A stretch of 64,000 bases of DNA from JACKOB01 sp024234575 (lineage in GTDB: Bacteria; Pseudomonadota; Gammaproteobacteria; Pseudomonadales; Oleiphilaceae), in NCBI GenBank assembly GCA_051208035.1, contig JBPJFZ010000001.1, positions 558,001 to 622,000 of the forward strand, in the 5' to 3' direction. The notes below the pieces were generated by a model, which was given only the letters and a program-made list of their open reading frames with translations, was not told the origin of the DNA and did not search any database. A program made the translations under genes and the position numbers. Position 1 is the stretch's first letter. Each line of letters opens with the position of its first letter. Positions 52,533 through 61,840 of this stretch are shown here, piece after piece.

Positions 52533-52775
52533 TTAGTGAATTGTCTTGATAATTTCTTCGCTTTCAGGTGGTGCCCCATCCTTAGACAGCACGCCAACAG
52601 CCTGAATACCGGCATTAATCATTGCCCTGGCCACAGTAACATTGTTTTCCTGTAAAAAGTCTTTTGCTTCTTTCGAAAAGGAAATAGTAAGGAGAGTTTC
52701 ACCATCTTCGTCAATACGTTGAAGAGTAAAATCACCGTTTGGTAACTCAATGATTTCTAGAAAAGAGGCGGACAT
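52533..52775 (-). CDS. Small conserved protein near lexA
   Basis: An 80-residue acidic protein from the ATG at 52775, which follows GGAG by six bases; the ATG at 52787 overlaps that site and is less likely. Sequence such as LEIIELPNGDFTLQRIDEDG and VARAMINAGIQAVGVLS resembles small Pseudomonas proteins encoded between sulA and topA next to lexA. Function is unknown. It is followed at 49 bp upstream by the next minus-strand gene, with which it probably forms an operon. Confidence 0.75.
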   Translation of the reverse strand: MSASFLEIIELPNGDFTLQRIDEDGETLLTISFSKEAKDFLQENNVTVARAMINAGIQAVGVLSKDGAPPESEEIIKTIH

Positions 52776-52824
52776 AGTAGTCTCCATTAATGATCAGGCG
52801 CAGTACAAGGTAACTGGGTATCAG

Positions 52825-53505
52825 TTACCACTCCACAGCGCTGGCACGAATATCTTTCGAATAAGATTTTAAGCCTGCAACGACTGAAGCCAGCAAGTCA
52901 GGCGTCAACTCTGCAGCATTCCAGCGACGTTCTGCAGGAGTAATAAAAGTCTCACCTGCAGGCGTGCTTGTCGCAATTATTGCATTTACATAATGCTTTT
53001 TTTCTTGCCCGACGTAATTGATATCAGTTATGTCAGTATCTTGCGGATTTGAATAAACGACTCTCGCAACCGGAGAATCATAAGTATGCTTTAAGCTAAG
53101 CAAAATAAACAGCCAGCTATCTGTCTGGGCAGCCAACTCTTTTAATCGCACCACATCAGCACAATCACCACCAAGAAGCTGCTCTAACGATACCAGCGAT
53201 TTTGCAGCCACACGCTTTTGGTTCGCCTCAGCTACTTCACAAAGCAAACCTTCGAACGCACTGTATATAAAATTAACGGCAGCCCAAAAGCACGCAATAT
53301 TTCGTGCGCGAGCCTGAAAGTTGTCGCCAGCATCACCGCTTGCTAAACGTTCAGCACTTACCGCCGGGCAAACAACAGCCATGAGCTCTAACTGCATTGT
53401 TGCAAGATAGAGCTTTTCATTGCCATACCGTTGCCAGGACGCACTTTCTTTATCTGATGACATATCTTGATCACAATTTAGCATTGATAGGACAGCAGTG
53501 ATCAT
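52825..53505 (-). CDS. DUF6586-like protein of the lexA neighbourhood
   Basis: Predicted 226-residue soluble protein; a start at 53463 (MSSDKESASWQRYGNEKLYL) is also possible and closer to the family N-terminus. The region WQRYGNEKLYLATMQLELM and the later FWAAVNFIYSAFEGLLCEVA recall the conserved protein encoded beside topA and lexA in Pseudomonas (PA3010 type). I assign the family from resemblance and position, not from a search. Function unknown. It is followed by the 80-residue gene on the same strand. Confidence 0.65.
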   Translation of the reverse strand: MITAVLSMLNCDQDMSSDKESASWQRYGNEKLYLATMQLELMAVVCPAVSAERLASGDAGDNFQARARNIACFWAAVNFIYSAFEGLLCEVAEANQKRVAAKSLVSLEQLLGGDCADVVRLKELAAQTDSWLFILLSLKHTYDSPVARVVYSNPQDTDITDINYVGQEKKHYVNAIIATSTPAGETFITPAERRWNAAELTPDLLASVVAGLKSYSKDIRASAVEW

Positions 53506-53758
53506 TCTACCAGAGTCCTTTAAAACAAACGACCACTGCCAAAGCGTTCACTCGCTGTACACGGCGATTATTTGTAAGTGAACACAACTCCCTGCACATT
53601 AAGCACTTCAACTGCACCCCGTAGCTAACTGAAAATTCAACGAAAGAAAGCAAAATTAAAAAAAGCGACTATTATTATTCTAATCTTCGCGTAATCGCGC
53701 GCGAGCAATATTATCCACTTAGATAATGGTTACTGACAGCTTTCTCAGGAGCAAAAAA

Positions 53759-55120
53759 TTGAAATCGATGCTTTTTAGAACTCTCCTCGCCGCATCCGTT
53801 GCCATGGTTGCGACCTCCACATTTGCAAAAGTCAGCCCTGAGCAAGTCAACCGCATGGGGACTGACATCACTCCTCTAGGTGCCCAGACAATTGGCAATG
53901 CCGACGGCACCATACCATCCTGGACAGGGGGGATTACCGAGCCACCCGCTGGATATGAGCAAGGAAAGAACCACATAGACCCATTTAGCGATGACAAAAT
54001 CCTGCTAACCATCACAAACGAAAATGTAGGCACCTATAAGAAAAATCTGACCGAAGGGCAGCTTGCGCTACTTAAACAGTATGCACCAGGCTTTAAGATG
54101 AATGTGTACCCCAGTCGCCGCAGCGCCTCTTACCCCGACTGGATATATACAAAACTCAAAGAAAATGCCTTAAACGCAGAGCTTCTAGAAAACGGCAATG
54201 GCGTGAGAGGTACTATTGCGACAAGCCCATTTCCAATTCCCACGCTCGGCATTGAAGTAATATGGAACCATATACTTCGCTTTCGTGGAGAACAGGCAGA
54301 ATTTCGCGCAGCTTTTGTTACCCCGACCAAAGAAGGAAGTTATACGCCCATCCTCACAGAGTATGCTTATTACTTCGCATACAGCCAACCTGGGGCAACT
54401 CTCGAGGACATAGACAACAAAATCTTTTACTTGCGAACAAAAGTACTGGCCCCTTCCAAACTTGCCGGCACACTTAATCTCATACACGAAACACTGGATC
54501 AGGTACGAAGTCCTAGAAAGGCATGGCGCTATGAATCTGGCACCAGAAGGCTCCGCAGAACACCCAACCTCGCCTACAGTGAAGACTTTCCAAACAGCTC
54601 AGGATTAAGAACCATCGACCAAACGGATATGTACAACGGCGCACCTAACCAATACGAGTGGGAGCTAAAAGGAAAGCGAGAAGTTTATACCCCTTACAAC
54701 TCGTACAAGCTGCACAGCGATAAGTTAAAGATTGAAAACATCATACGCCCCAAACATATCAACCAGGACTTGGCGCGCTACGAATTACATCGCGTTTGGG
54801 TTGTCGAAGGAAATCTGCGTGATGGCATAGAGCATAAGTACCAAAAACGTCGTCTCTACTTCGATGAGGATAGCTGGCAGATTGTTCTCTCCGAGGAATA
54901 CGATAGCAAGAATACGTTATGGCGCGTTTCCGAAGCACACACCATCAACTACTATGACGTACCGGTGCTCTGGACAACCTTTGACGTTACCTACGATTTA
55001 AAAGATGAACGTTATTTCGCCGACGGCCTGGATAACGAGGAAGGCACCATAAACTTCCATCCAAACCTTAACGCTAATGACTTCTCCCCCAGTGCGGCGC
55101 GGCGCGAAACCAAACGATAG
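53759..55120 (+). CDS. DUF1329 exported protein
   Basis: DUF1329 proteins are predicted to have a LolA/LolB-like fold and often lie beside DUF1302 outer-membrane proteins and RND exporters; no such partners are visible here. The TTG at 53759 is chosen because AGGAG lies seven bases upstream; an ATG follows at 53768. The product has about 453 residues with a signal peptide (LLAASVAMVATSTFA). Family signatures are GNADGTIPSWTGGITEPPAG near residue 40 and NQYEWELKGKREVYTPYN near 310. It ends with a hairpin terminator. Confidence 0.9.
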   Translation: MKSMLFRTLLAASVAMVATSTFAKVSPEQVNRMGTDITPLGAQTIGNADGTIPSWTGGITEPPAGYEQGKNHIDPFSDDKILLTITNENVGTYKKNLTEGQLALLKQYAPGFKMNVYPSRRSASYPDWIYTKLKENALNAELLENGNGVRGTIATSPFPIPTLGIEVIWNHILRFRGEQAEFRAAFVTPTKEGSYTPILTEYAYYFAYSQPGATLEDIDNKIFYLRTKVLAPSKLAGTLNLIHETLDQVRSPRKAWRYESGTRRLRRTPNLAYSEDFPNSSGLRTIDQTDMYNGAPNQYEWELKGKREVYTPYNSYKLHSDKLKIENIIRPKHINQDLARYELHRVWVVEGNLRDGIEHKYQKRRLYFDEDSWQIVLSEEYDSKNTLWRVSEAHTINYYDVPVLWTTFDVTYDLKDERYFADGLDNEEGTINFHPNLNANDFSPSAARRETKR

Positions 55121-55137
55121 AGTTACCAAGTCAGCAT

Positions 55138-55165
55138 CTCGCCCTGTTTACTGGGGCGAGTTGCT
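55138..55165 (+). terminator. Terminator after the DUF1329 gene
   Basis: CTCGCCC (55138-55144) pairs with GGGCGAG (55154-55160); AGCA/TGCT outer bases extend the stem over one mismatch. The following TTGCTTGTTTT is moderately T-rich. Confidence 0.65.
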
Positions 55166-55310
55166 TGTTTTACGCCATTTTTTTACCTGTTAATCCCCCT
55201 TTTTACCGACAGTTTAACGTCGTACAAACTTGCTGCCGCGAAGAATATGAACTTTACTGTAGTGGTAACAATCCATGAAAACACTCTAACCGTTGGTACC
55301 AAGAATAATC

Positions 55311-56354
55311 ATGGCAACCCCAGTTCTCATATGTGACGATTCAAGTGTAGCTCGCAAGCAGATGGCGCGATCATTGCCCGCCAACTGGGATGTTGAGATC
55401 TCTTTCGCGAACAACGGCCAGGAAGGCGTCGATGCCCTAAAAGAAGGTAAAGGCGATATCCTGTTTCTGGACCTAAACATGCCTGTAATGGATGGCTATG
55501 AGGTACTTGAGGCGATATGCAAACAAGACTTGCCCACCATGGTTATTGTGGTCTCCGGGGACATTCAACCTGAAGCCAATCAGCGGGTTAAAAAGCTAGG
55601 GGCGATCGAGTTTATAAAGAAGCCGGTAGATCCCGAGCAAGTTAAGAAAATTTTATCTGACTACGGCATGTATACCGAGGCGACGGAACAAGCCGCAACA
55701 GCAACGCCAGTACCCGCCGCCACCCACCGCACACTTTCTGATGAAGTCTTATCTAAATCCGGCACGATCAACCTTATTGATTGTATCCAGGAAATGTCAA
55801 ACGTTGCGATGGGGCAAGCGGCAGATTTACTTGCCAGATTATTAGATGTGTTCGTGGTACTGCCTATCCCGAAAGTGAACTTTCTGGAAGCCAGCGAGCT
55901 GCAAATGGCACTATCATTTGCCGAACAAGAAAGCACTTACTCTGCCGTCTGCCAGGGGTTTATCGGGTCAGGCATTGCCGGCGAGGCTCTGGTTATTTTC
56001 AGTGACTCGAGCTTTAACGATATGGCCAAACTGGTCAAATACAAAGGCGAAATAAACGCCAATGTCGAGCTGGAATTACTAATGGATATCGCCAGCATTC
56101 TGGTTGGTGCATGCACTAACAGTATCGCTTCGCAAATGGATATCTCTTTCAGCCTCGGGCACCCTATTGTGCTAGGACAACATGTCAATGTTGGCGAACT
56201 TATAAAAGCCAATGCCAAGCGCTGGAAAAAAACACTGACCATCGAAATTACCTACCAGGTGGAGAATTACGACATCACCTGCGACTTGCTGTTACTGCTT
56301 ACGGAAGACTCAATGGATATGCTGAAAAAGCGGCTAGCCTTCCTGATGAACTGA
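55311..56354 (+). CDS. Response regulator with CheC/CheX-like phosphatase domain
   Basis: Two-domain signalling protein of 347 residues from the ATG at 55311 (frame opens at 55293). The receiver (about 1-122) has the acidic pair CDDSS, phospho-acceptor D54 in LFLDLNMPVMDG and the conserved Lys in FIKKPVDPE. The C-terminal domain (about 150-340) resembles CheC: first helix EMSNVAMGQAADLL keeps the E-x2-N catalytic motif, the second, MDIASILVGACTN, has D and S where E and N are expected. CheC-type domains dephosphorylate CheY-like regulators. It precedes a diguanylate cyclase by 59 bp, suggesting that it controls that enzyme. Confidence 0.88.
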   Translation: MATPVLICDDSSVARKQMARSLPANWDVEISFANNGQEGVDALKEGKGDILFLDLNMPVMDGYEVLEAICKQDLPTMVIVVSGDIQPEANQRVKKLGAIEFIKKPVDPEQVKKILSDYGMYTEATEQAATATPVPAATHRTLSDEVLSKSGTINLIDCIQEMSNVAMGQAADLLARLLDVFVVLPIPKVNFLEASELQMALSFAEQESTYSAVCQGFIGSGIAGEALVIFSDSSFNDMAKLVKYKGEINANVELELLMDIASILVGACTNSIASQMDISFSLGHPIVLGQHVNVGELIKANAKRWKKTLTIEITYQVENYDITCDLLLLLTEDSMDMLKKRLAFLMN

Positions 56355-56413
56355 ATCCAGGCATAGTTATCGCCTGCAACCAACGTTAAACCGGATAAAT
56401 AGAATCGACCAAC

Positions 56414-57379
56414 ATGGCTAACACTAATTTCGATATCACTGAATTTCATTGGCTCATGGATATGCTTCAGACCATTGATGTAGGGTTGGTCGTGCTTGAT
56501 CGCAACTATGCCGTACAGGTCTGGAACAGTTTCATGGAGAACCATAGCGGCCTGCGCCCCACCCAGGTAAAGGGCCAATTGCTCTTCGATATTTTTGCCA
56601 ACATTGATGAAGACTGGTTGAGGCAAAAAACCGACGCCGTGTTCTTATTAAAGAACCGGGCATTTACCACCTGGGAACAACGCCCCTATCTGATGCAGTT
56701 TAAAAACTACCGTCCAATTACCGGCACGGAAGAGTTTATGTATCAAAACATCACTATATCACCACTGGTTTCTGCCAATGGCGAAGTAAACAACGTCTGT
56801 ATCATTATCTATGATGTTACTGACATAGCCTCAAACCGAAAAGCGCTGGAAGACGCCAACAAAGAGCTAGCCCGACTAAGCCGAACAGATAAACTCACAC
56901 AACTGAACAATCGTGGCTACTGGGAAGAGTGCCTGGTAAAAGAGTTCAACCGCTACCAGCGCTACCGTCATACCTGCTCGCTGATAATGTTCGACATCGA
57001 CCACTTCAAAAAGGTAAATGATACTTATGGCCACCAGGCCGGTGACGAGGTCATTCGTGTCGTCTCAAGATTACTCCGAGACAGCCTGAGAACAACGGAT
57101 ACCGCAGGGCGTTATGGCGGTGAAGAATTTGGCGTTATCCTATCGGATACCGATGCTCAAGGTGCACTGGTGTTTGCAGAAAGGCTACGCGCCAACATAG
57201 AAGCCATGGTTGTTCAGCATGAAGATCTGGCCATTAAGTTCACTATCAGCCTGGGTATTTCAGAACTTTCCTCTGGATGTAAGAGCTACAAAGCCTGGCT
57301 GGAAGAGTCTGATCTTGCACTCTACCACTGTAAACATCACGGTCGAAATCAGGCACACATTTATCAAGCGGGCGAATAA
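56414..57379 (+). CDS. PAS-GGDEF diguanylate cyclase
   Basis: Makes c-di-GMP. The 321-residue soluble protein has an N-terminal PAS domain (about 10-135; LVVLDRNYAVQVWNSFMENHS), a helical linker and a GGDEF domain (about 155-320). The active-site motif is GGEEF (235-239) and the inhibitory I-site RTTD lies five residues before it (226-229), so product inhibition is expected. DIDHFKKVNDTYGHQAGDE is the metal/substrate helix. It follows the REC-CheC gene on the same strand and is likely in the same operon. Confidence 0.94.
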   Translation: MANTNFDITEFHWLMDMLQTIDVGLVVLDRNYAVQVWNSFMENHSGLRPTQVKGQLLFDIFANIDEDWLRQKTDAVFLLKNRAFTTWEQRPYLMQFKNYRPITGTEEFMYQNITISPLVSANGEVNNVCIIIYDVTDIASNRKALEDANKELARLSRTDKLTQLNNRGYWEECLVKEFNRYQRYRHTCSLIMFDIDHFKKVNDTYGHQAGDEVIRVVSRLLRDSLRTTDTAGRYGGEEFGVILSDTDAQGALVFAERLRANIEAMVVQHEDLAIKFTISLGISELSSGCKSYKAWLEESDLALYHCKHHGRNQAHIYQAGE

Positions 57380-57457
57380 AAAAGAAACATGTCCCGCTTG
57401 TTTGCCTTAGCAAAAAGAAATAATAATGCAGCAACTGTATTTCGGATGTTTTAACGC

Positions 57458-58345
57458 TTGGCTGCAAACATAAAAAACTCACTGCCCCCCCTTGGTAAAC
57501 TATTTGCACTACAGACCGCATCTCTCTGCCTGACTCTGTGCTCAAATTGCGCAACAGCCGCAAGGGATGAGCCGGCAACAGATGTCCAACCTCGGATGGA
57601 TGCTAAATCAGAGGCTCACTACAGCTATGCTTTCTACCTGGGTAGCGGTATTTATCAGGTTAACGACCAGAAAGCAGCCATATTCAACATCCCTTTCAGT
57701 CATATGTTTGTCAACGACGACGAGGAGATTTTTACCTTACGTTTTCCACTATCTATAGGGCTATTTGGCTTTGATAAAGACAGTATAAAAGATCTGGACA
57801 TACCTTCACGGGCCGATACCGTATCTTTAGCTCTGGGCGCAGAGAAGACCTGGATCAGCGACAACGACTGGACACTCACCCCCTATGCCGATGCAGGTTA
57901 CACCTGGTCAGATACCACCGATCAAAAAGCCCTGCTGTATTCAATAGGTGCCAGATTAAACAAGCACTTCGTCGCATTCGAGCGCATGCATTTGTGGGGT
58001 AACCGCCTCTTTATGGCGGGCCATAAAGATCTAGGCCTTGATACACAGGGCAGTTTTGCCGCCTGGGAAACAGGTATCGACTGGGAACTACCCTGGCATT
58101 TCAATATCGGCCCTGCCCAGTTCAACACCCACGCATACGGAGCAGCCTATTGGTACTTAATACCGGTAAAATTTTTTGGCCGTGAAGAGGAAGAGAAAGT
58201 GAAGTACAGCGTCGAAGCAGGCTTAAGTGTCAGTTCTCCCCTGCTAAGTAATGATTTATGGATCCCCATCGACAGGCTGGGTTTAGGCGTTCGTGCTGGC
58301 GATGGCATTTATGCACTTAAATTTGTAATGGGGATGCCCTTTTAG
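57458..58345 (+). CDS. Predicted outer-membrane beta-barrel protein of unknown function
   Basis: The 295-residue product has a signal-like N-terminus (LFALQTASLCLTLCSNCATA) and a beta-rich body (HYSYAFYLGSGIYQV, FNIPFSHMFVNDDEEIFTLR, AYGAAYWYLIPVKFFG) ending FVMGMPF with a terminal Phe, as in many outer-membrane barrels. No family was recognised. The start is a TTG at 57458, since a stop lies immediately upstream and the first ATG would remove the signal. It follows the cyclase by 78 bp and may be an output of the REC-CheC/GGDEF unit. Confidence 0.75.
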   Translation: MAANIKNSLPPLGKLFALQTASLCLTLCSNCATAARDEPATDVQPRMDAKSEAHYSYAFYLGSGIYQVNDQKAAIFNIPFSHMFVNDDEEIFTLRFPLSIGLFGFDKDSIKDLDIPSRADTVSLALGAEKTWISDNDWTLTPYADAGYTWSDTTDQKALLYSIGARLNKHFVAFERMHLWGNRLFMAGHKDLGLDTQGSFAAWETGIDWELPWHFNIGPAQFNTHAYGAAYWYLIPVKFFGREEEEKVKYSVEAGLSVSSPLLSNDLWIPIDRLGLGVRAGDGIYALKFVMGMPF

Positions 58346-58383
58346 CCAAACCATAATTTCATTGGGCTATCCCAATGCTGTTC

Positions 58384-58617
58384 TTAACATAGCCCCCCTG
58401 AGATTAAGACCACAGCACCTATCCCCATAAACTCAACCAAAACAGTCTTGATAACAAACCCTAAAACACCAGTAAACAACCCAATAAATAAAATCATCAT
58501 GCCAAACCTTCCGGCCTTCGACTTTTTAGCAAGATCGTAAATGATAAACCCCATATAGATAATCAGCCCGCCAACCAATATGATGGTTGAATAGTAAGCG
58601 AATTGTTCTTCACTCAT
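58384..58617 (-). CDS. DUF2788 small membrane protein
   Basis: A 77-residue inner-membrane protein with two to three hydrophobic segments. The sequence LVGGLIIYMGFIIYDLAKKS and GRFGMMILFIGLFTGVLGFV matches the DUF2788 pattern of glycine-rich helices around a conserved D-L-A-K loop. An AAGGAG site six bases before the ATG supports the start. Function unknown. It is divergent from the EVE-domain gene. Confidence 0.85.
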   Translation of the reverse strand: MSEEQFAYYSTIILVGGLIIYMGFIIYDLAKKSKAGRFGMMILFIGLFTGVLGFVIKTVLVEFMGIGAVVLISGGLC

Positions 58618-58835
58618 TGATGTCTCCTTGTTAACTGCTATCAGAAAACGACTGCCAATGACCTGATTTCAAGTCAGTACAATAAAAAGAACATTGCAAT
58701 GCTACACAACCTGCAACGCCAGGGAGCCGGATTATAGCGATATACCGTTTGAAATTCATTATTGAGTCTCACTGGCCCAATTCGCTATGATGGCGCTCAG
58801 TTTGTCCCATGCACTTACACTATTGGCATATCTCT

Positions 58836-59294
58836 ATGAACTATTGGTTAATGAAATCTGAGCCAGACGTATTTAGTATTGATGATCTGGCCAACCGCCC
58901 TACACAGACAGAACCCTGGGATGGGGTAAGAAACTACCAGGCACGCAATATGATGCGAGACGCTATGAAAGTAGGTGACCAAATCTTTTTCTATCACTCT
59001 AACTGCGATGAACCCGGTATTGTAGGTATCGCAGAAGTCGTTAGAGAGGGATATCCAGATCATACGGCAAGAAACCCGGATGGAAAATATTATGACCCCA
59101 AGGCCACTGAAGAAAATCCGCGATGGTTTATGGTGGACATCAAATTTATCACGAAGTTTGCGCGTACTATTTCTCTGCGCCAACTAAAAGAAATGCCTGA
59201 GTTAGTCGATATGCCGCTTGTCCGCAAAGGCAACCGCTTGAGTGTCATGCCTGTCGACAAACCATTTTGGGAGATTATCAACGCTTTGGTTTAG
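58836..59294 (+). CDS. EVE-domain protein
   Basis: EVE domains resemble PUA and YTH folds and are thought to bind modified nucleotides in RNA or DNA. The 152-residue product starts at the ATG at 58836 (MNYWLMKSEPDVFSIDDL), which is the family N-terminus; the frame opens at 58809. Motifs WDGVRNYQARNMMRDAMKVG and FFYHSNCDEPGIVGIAEV are typical. It is a single gene upstream of the chemoreceptor. Its role here is unknown. Confidence 0.92.
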   Translation: MNYWLMKSEPDVFSIDDLANRPTQTEPWDGVRNYQARNMMRDAMKVGDQIFFYHSNCDEPGIVGIAEVVREGYPDHTARNPDGKYYDPKATEENPRWFMVDIKFITKFARTISLRQLKEMPELVDMPLVRKGNRLSVMPVDKPFWEIINALV

Positions 59295-59525
59295 CCGCTT
59301 TCTAAATTAACAAGCCGACGTTTTATAACAACTTTCAATGACCGCTTTTCAACCCTTTTGACGAGCGGTGCTCTCTTCTCCCGTCGTAAATTTCGTGAAC
59401 AAACCTTTTTGTTGCCTATACTGATTAGTAACGAGAAAAATTGTACGCAATGCTGTCTGCTCAAATTCACCTCAGCAAAAAAATCCAAACATAAAACATT
59501 TCTGTACCACAATATAGGCAAACGA

Positions 59526-61136
59526 ATGCACGGACTTACCATCAAACAGCTCATCATTATCTTTGCAATTTGCTTCGGTGGCTTAACACTGTTCCAGTCA
59601 GCGTTGATGTTCTATCAGGCTAATGAAATAGACAAACGTATTCATCACAACAGTGAAGTTATTCTACCCATTATCAAAACCACTCTCGCCGCCAAACTTG
59701 CCGTGGTGCAGGTACAACAATGGCTAACGGACATCAGTGCTACTCGGGGGCAAGATGGGCTTGATGACGGCTTTAAAGAAGCGTCTGCCGCCGCTTCAGA
59801 GTTTCGCGAGCATATTGCACAGCTGATTAAACTCAACCCTGCACAATCTGATGACTATAAGAAGATCATGCCGATATTCGAGGCATACGTCGTAACGGGA
59901 GAGAAAATGGCAAAGGCGTATATTACCGACGGCCCTGCACAGGGTAATAAGGTTATGGCTGAATTTGACAGTGCCGCCGCCGCCATATCTGCACAAATCA
60001 GCCTGTTAACGGATAAGCTGGAGGTTATCGAAACGAAAGAAACCAGCAAAGAGCTTAGCACCGCGAGCACGACAAAAACTTCTGTCATTATCATTACCTG
60101 CGCATATGCAATGCTATTGTTTTGGCTACTCTACTTAAGTTACCACTACATCATTAATCCTGCGCGTTACCTCAGAGATGAGCTCACCAAGATTGCAGGG
60201 GGCGATTTTACGGCACAGGTGAAGATTCGACGCAATGATGAAATTGGCGACATATCAAAAGCCACCGCAGACATAATCAGAGAGCTGGGTAAATTGCTTA
60301 GCACCATCACAGGCACTGGAATGCAGGTTTCGGCACATTCTCATGCACTTCTCTATGTTATTGATGACAACGACCGTTATCTAAATGACCAGAACAGTCA
60401 GACGCAAAAAATTGTCACATCTATAGAACACTTAGCAGCAGCCGCCAATGAAGTTGAAATGCGCTCGAACGAAGCGACTGCCTCCAGCACTTCGGTGCGC
60501 GATCAGGCTAAAGAAGGCGAGCGTATTATTGCGCAATCATTAACCTCAACGCTGGCGTTAGCCAAAGAACTTGAACATGCCGGCAATGTAATAGAAGAGC
60601 TGGCTTCCAGCAGCGTAAACATTAACCAGGTCATGTCAGTGATTCAAAGTATCGCCGAGCAAACCAACTTACTAGCACTTAATGCGGCGATTGAGGCTGC
60701 TCGGGCGGGAGAGCAAGGTCGGGGATTTGCGGTAGTGGCTGATGAGGTCCGCTCACTAGCACAGAAAACCCAGGAATCCGCGTCCCAGATAGAAGAAATG
60801 GTTGATACATTACAAAAAAGAGCGAAAGAGGCTGTAAAAATCATCAACCACAATAAAGAGCAAGCCCAAAATAATGCAAATTCGGGAGAAAAAGCCAATC
60901 AGGCTATGCATGCAATTTTTGAGTCAATCGCCAAAATTGACGACATTAATCACCAAATTTACCAATCAGCGACGAATCAAACGAGCATTAGTCAAGATGT
61001 AGAGGATAACATCCACGCTATTAGCGCCTTGGGGGATAAATTTCATCAAAACGCTGCTCGCACTCACCGGTTTAGTGAAAAGTTAAGTCTGGAAGCTAAA
61101 CGCTTTTCAGATATTTCGAACAGCTTTAACATATAG
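59526..61136 (+). CDS. Methyl-accepting chemotaxis protein
   Basis: Transmembrane chemoreceptor of 536 residues from the ATG at 59526 (MHGLTIKQLIIIFAICFGGL); the open frame reaches 59358 but the extra 56 residues carry no signal. Two membrane helices (about 6-27 and 185-207) bracket a periplasmic helical sensor of about 155 residues. A HAMP domain (about 208-262) and the signalling domain follow; the hairpin tip is VIQSIAEQTNLLALNAAIEA and ARAGEQGRGFAVVADEVRSL. No pentapeptide CheR tether is at the C-terminus. No sigma-28 site was recognised in 59295-59525. Confidence 0.94.
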   Translation: MHGLTIKQLIIIFAICFGGLTLFQSALMFYQANEIDKRIHHNSEVILPIIKTTLAAKLAVVQVQQWLTDISATRGQDGLDDGFKEASAAASEFREHIAQLIKLNPAQSDDYKKIMPIFEAYVVTGEKMAKAYITDGPAQGNKVMAEFDSAAAAISAQISLLTDKLEVIETKETSKELSTASTTKTSVIIITCAYAMLLFWLLYLSYHYIINPARYLRDELTKIAGGDFTAQVKIRRNDEIGDISKATADIIRELGKLLSTITGTGMQVSAHSHALLYVIDDNDRYLNDQNSQTQKIVTSIEHLAAAANEVEMRSNEATASSTSVRDQAKEGERIIAQSLTSTLALAKELEHAGNVIEELASSSVNINQVMSVIQSIAEQTNLLALNAAIEAARAGEQGRGFAVVADEVRSLAQKTQESASQIEEMVDTLQKRAKEAVKIINHNKEQAQNNANSGEKANQAMHAIFESIAKIDDINHQIYQSATNQTSISQDVEDNIHAISALGDKFHQNAARTHRFSEKLSLEAKRFSDISNSFNI

Positions 61137-61217
61137 GCTTTCGTTAATACTAGGACGTTTAGACAGATGGCTACACTTCAAGTGCTCTTAAGAAAACGCA
61201 TAGCTGATAGGCTAATT

Positions 61218-61487
61218 TTAAGAGCTAACTGAGGCACCACAATCGCCGCTCATTAACCAGTCGTAAAGAGCCTGCTCATCAAATGGCCAGCCTATTTCCT
61301 GGCGGCTATCCATATCAATTAACACAGGTATGCGAATGCCATACGCTTCAATAAGCGCATCATCATTGGCGATATCTACTTTGCGCCAGGTTATCGGGTA
61401 ATGAGCCGAAACATTTTGTATCACTGCCTCAGCCAGTTCACACAAATGGCATGCTTCGGTGTGATATAGCACGAATTTTTTTGCCAA
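61218..61487 (-). CDS. Glutaredoxin-like thioredoxin-fold protein
   Basis: An 89-residue protein of the DUF836/glutaredoxin-like type. The redox CxxC is CHLC in YHTEACHLCELAEAV near residue 15, and the cis-Pro lies in GIRIPVLID. A TTG at 61487 is chosen because AAGG lies eight bases upstream; a GTG at 61496 overlaps that site. The region 61488-61840 toward rdgC holds the palindrome noted separately and the promoters. Confidence 0.85.
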   Translation of the reverse strand: MAKKFVLYHTEACHLCELAEAVIQNVSAHYPITWRKVDIANDDALIEAYGIRIPVLIDMDSRQEIGWPFDEQALYDWLMSGDCGASVSS

Positions 61488-61694
61488 CGCTGTCACCTTC
61501 TAAAAACTCACAATACAGCGACGCTATAGAAGCGATCCTTGCGCCGCGCCAATTTTAAGTCTGCACACAATACAAACTATCTTAAAAACTTACAAAAAAA
61601 ATACTGGATCATCTGTAGTATTTCGCCAATAATCTGACATCCATTCAGTCGCGCGAAAGTCTCTGATGTCTGGTATGCAAGTACATCGGGAATA

Positions 61695-61729
61695 TCTGTT
61701 TAATTAGCCTGCCCAGGCGATTAAACAGA
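61695..61729. repeat. Large palindrome upstream of rdgC
   Basis: Perfect ten-base arms TCTGTTTAAT and ATTAAACAGA enclose a GC-rich centre with its own short stem (GCCT/AGGC). It lies 111 bp before rdgC. It could be an operator or an RNA hairpin; there is no strong T-run. Confidence 0.6.
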
Positions 61730-61840
61730 CGTTTCCTAACACAGCGTTGCGCAGCTTATATTGCATCGATTTAATAAACGGTGCAGTCGGGTGACCTGCC
61801 CAAATTACAAATATAATCATACTCCAAGGATTTCTGATTA

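Noticed and set aside
59295..59525. Sigma-28 promoter for the chemoreceptor
   Set aside because: A GCCTATAC sequence is present but no TAAA-type -35 lies at the required distance.
61634..61648. LexA box upstream of rdgC
   Set aside because: The CTG and CAG are nine, not ten, bases apart, which LexA does not normally accept; kept only as a lead in the findings.
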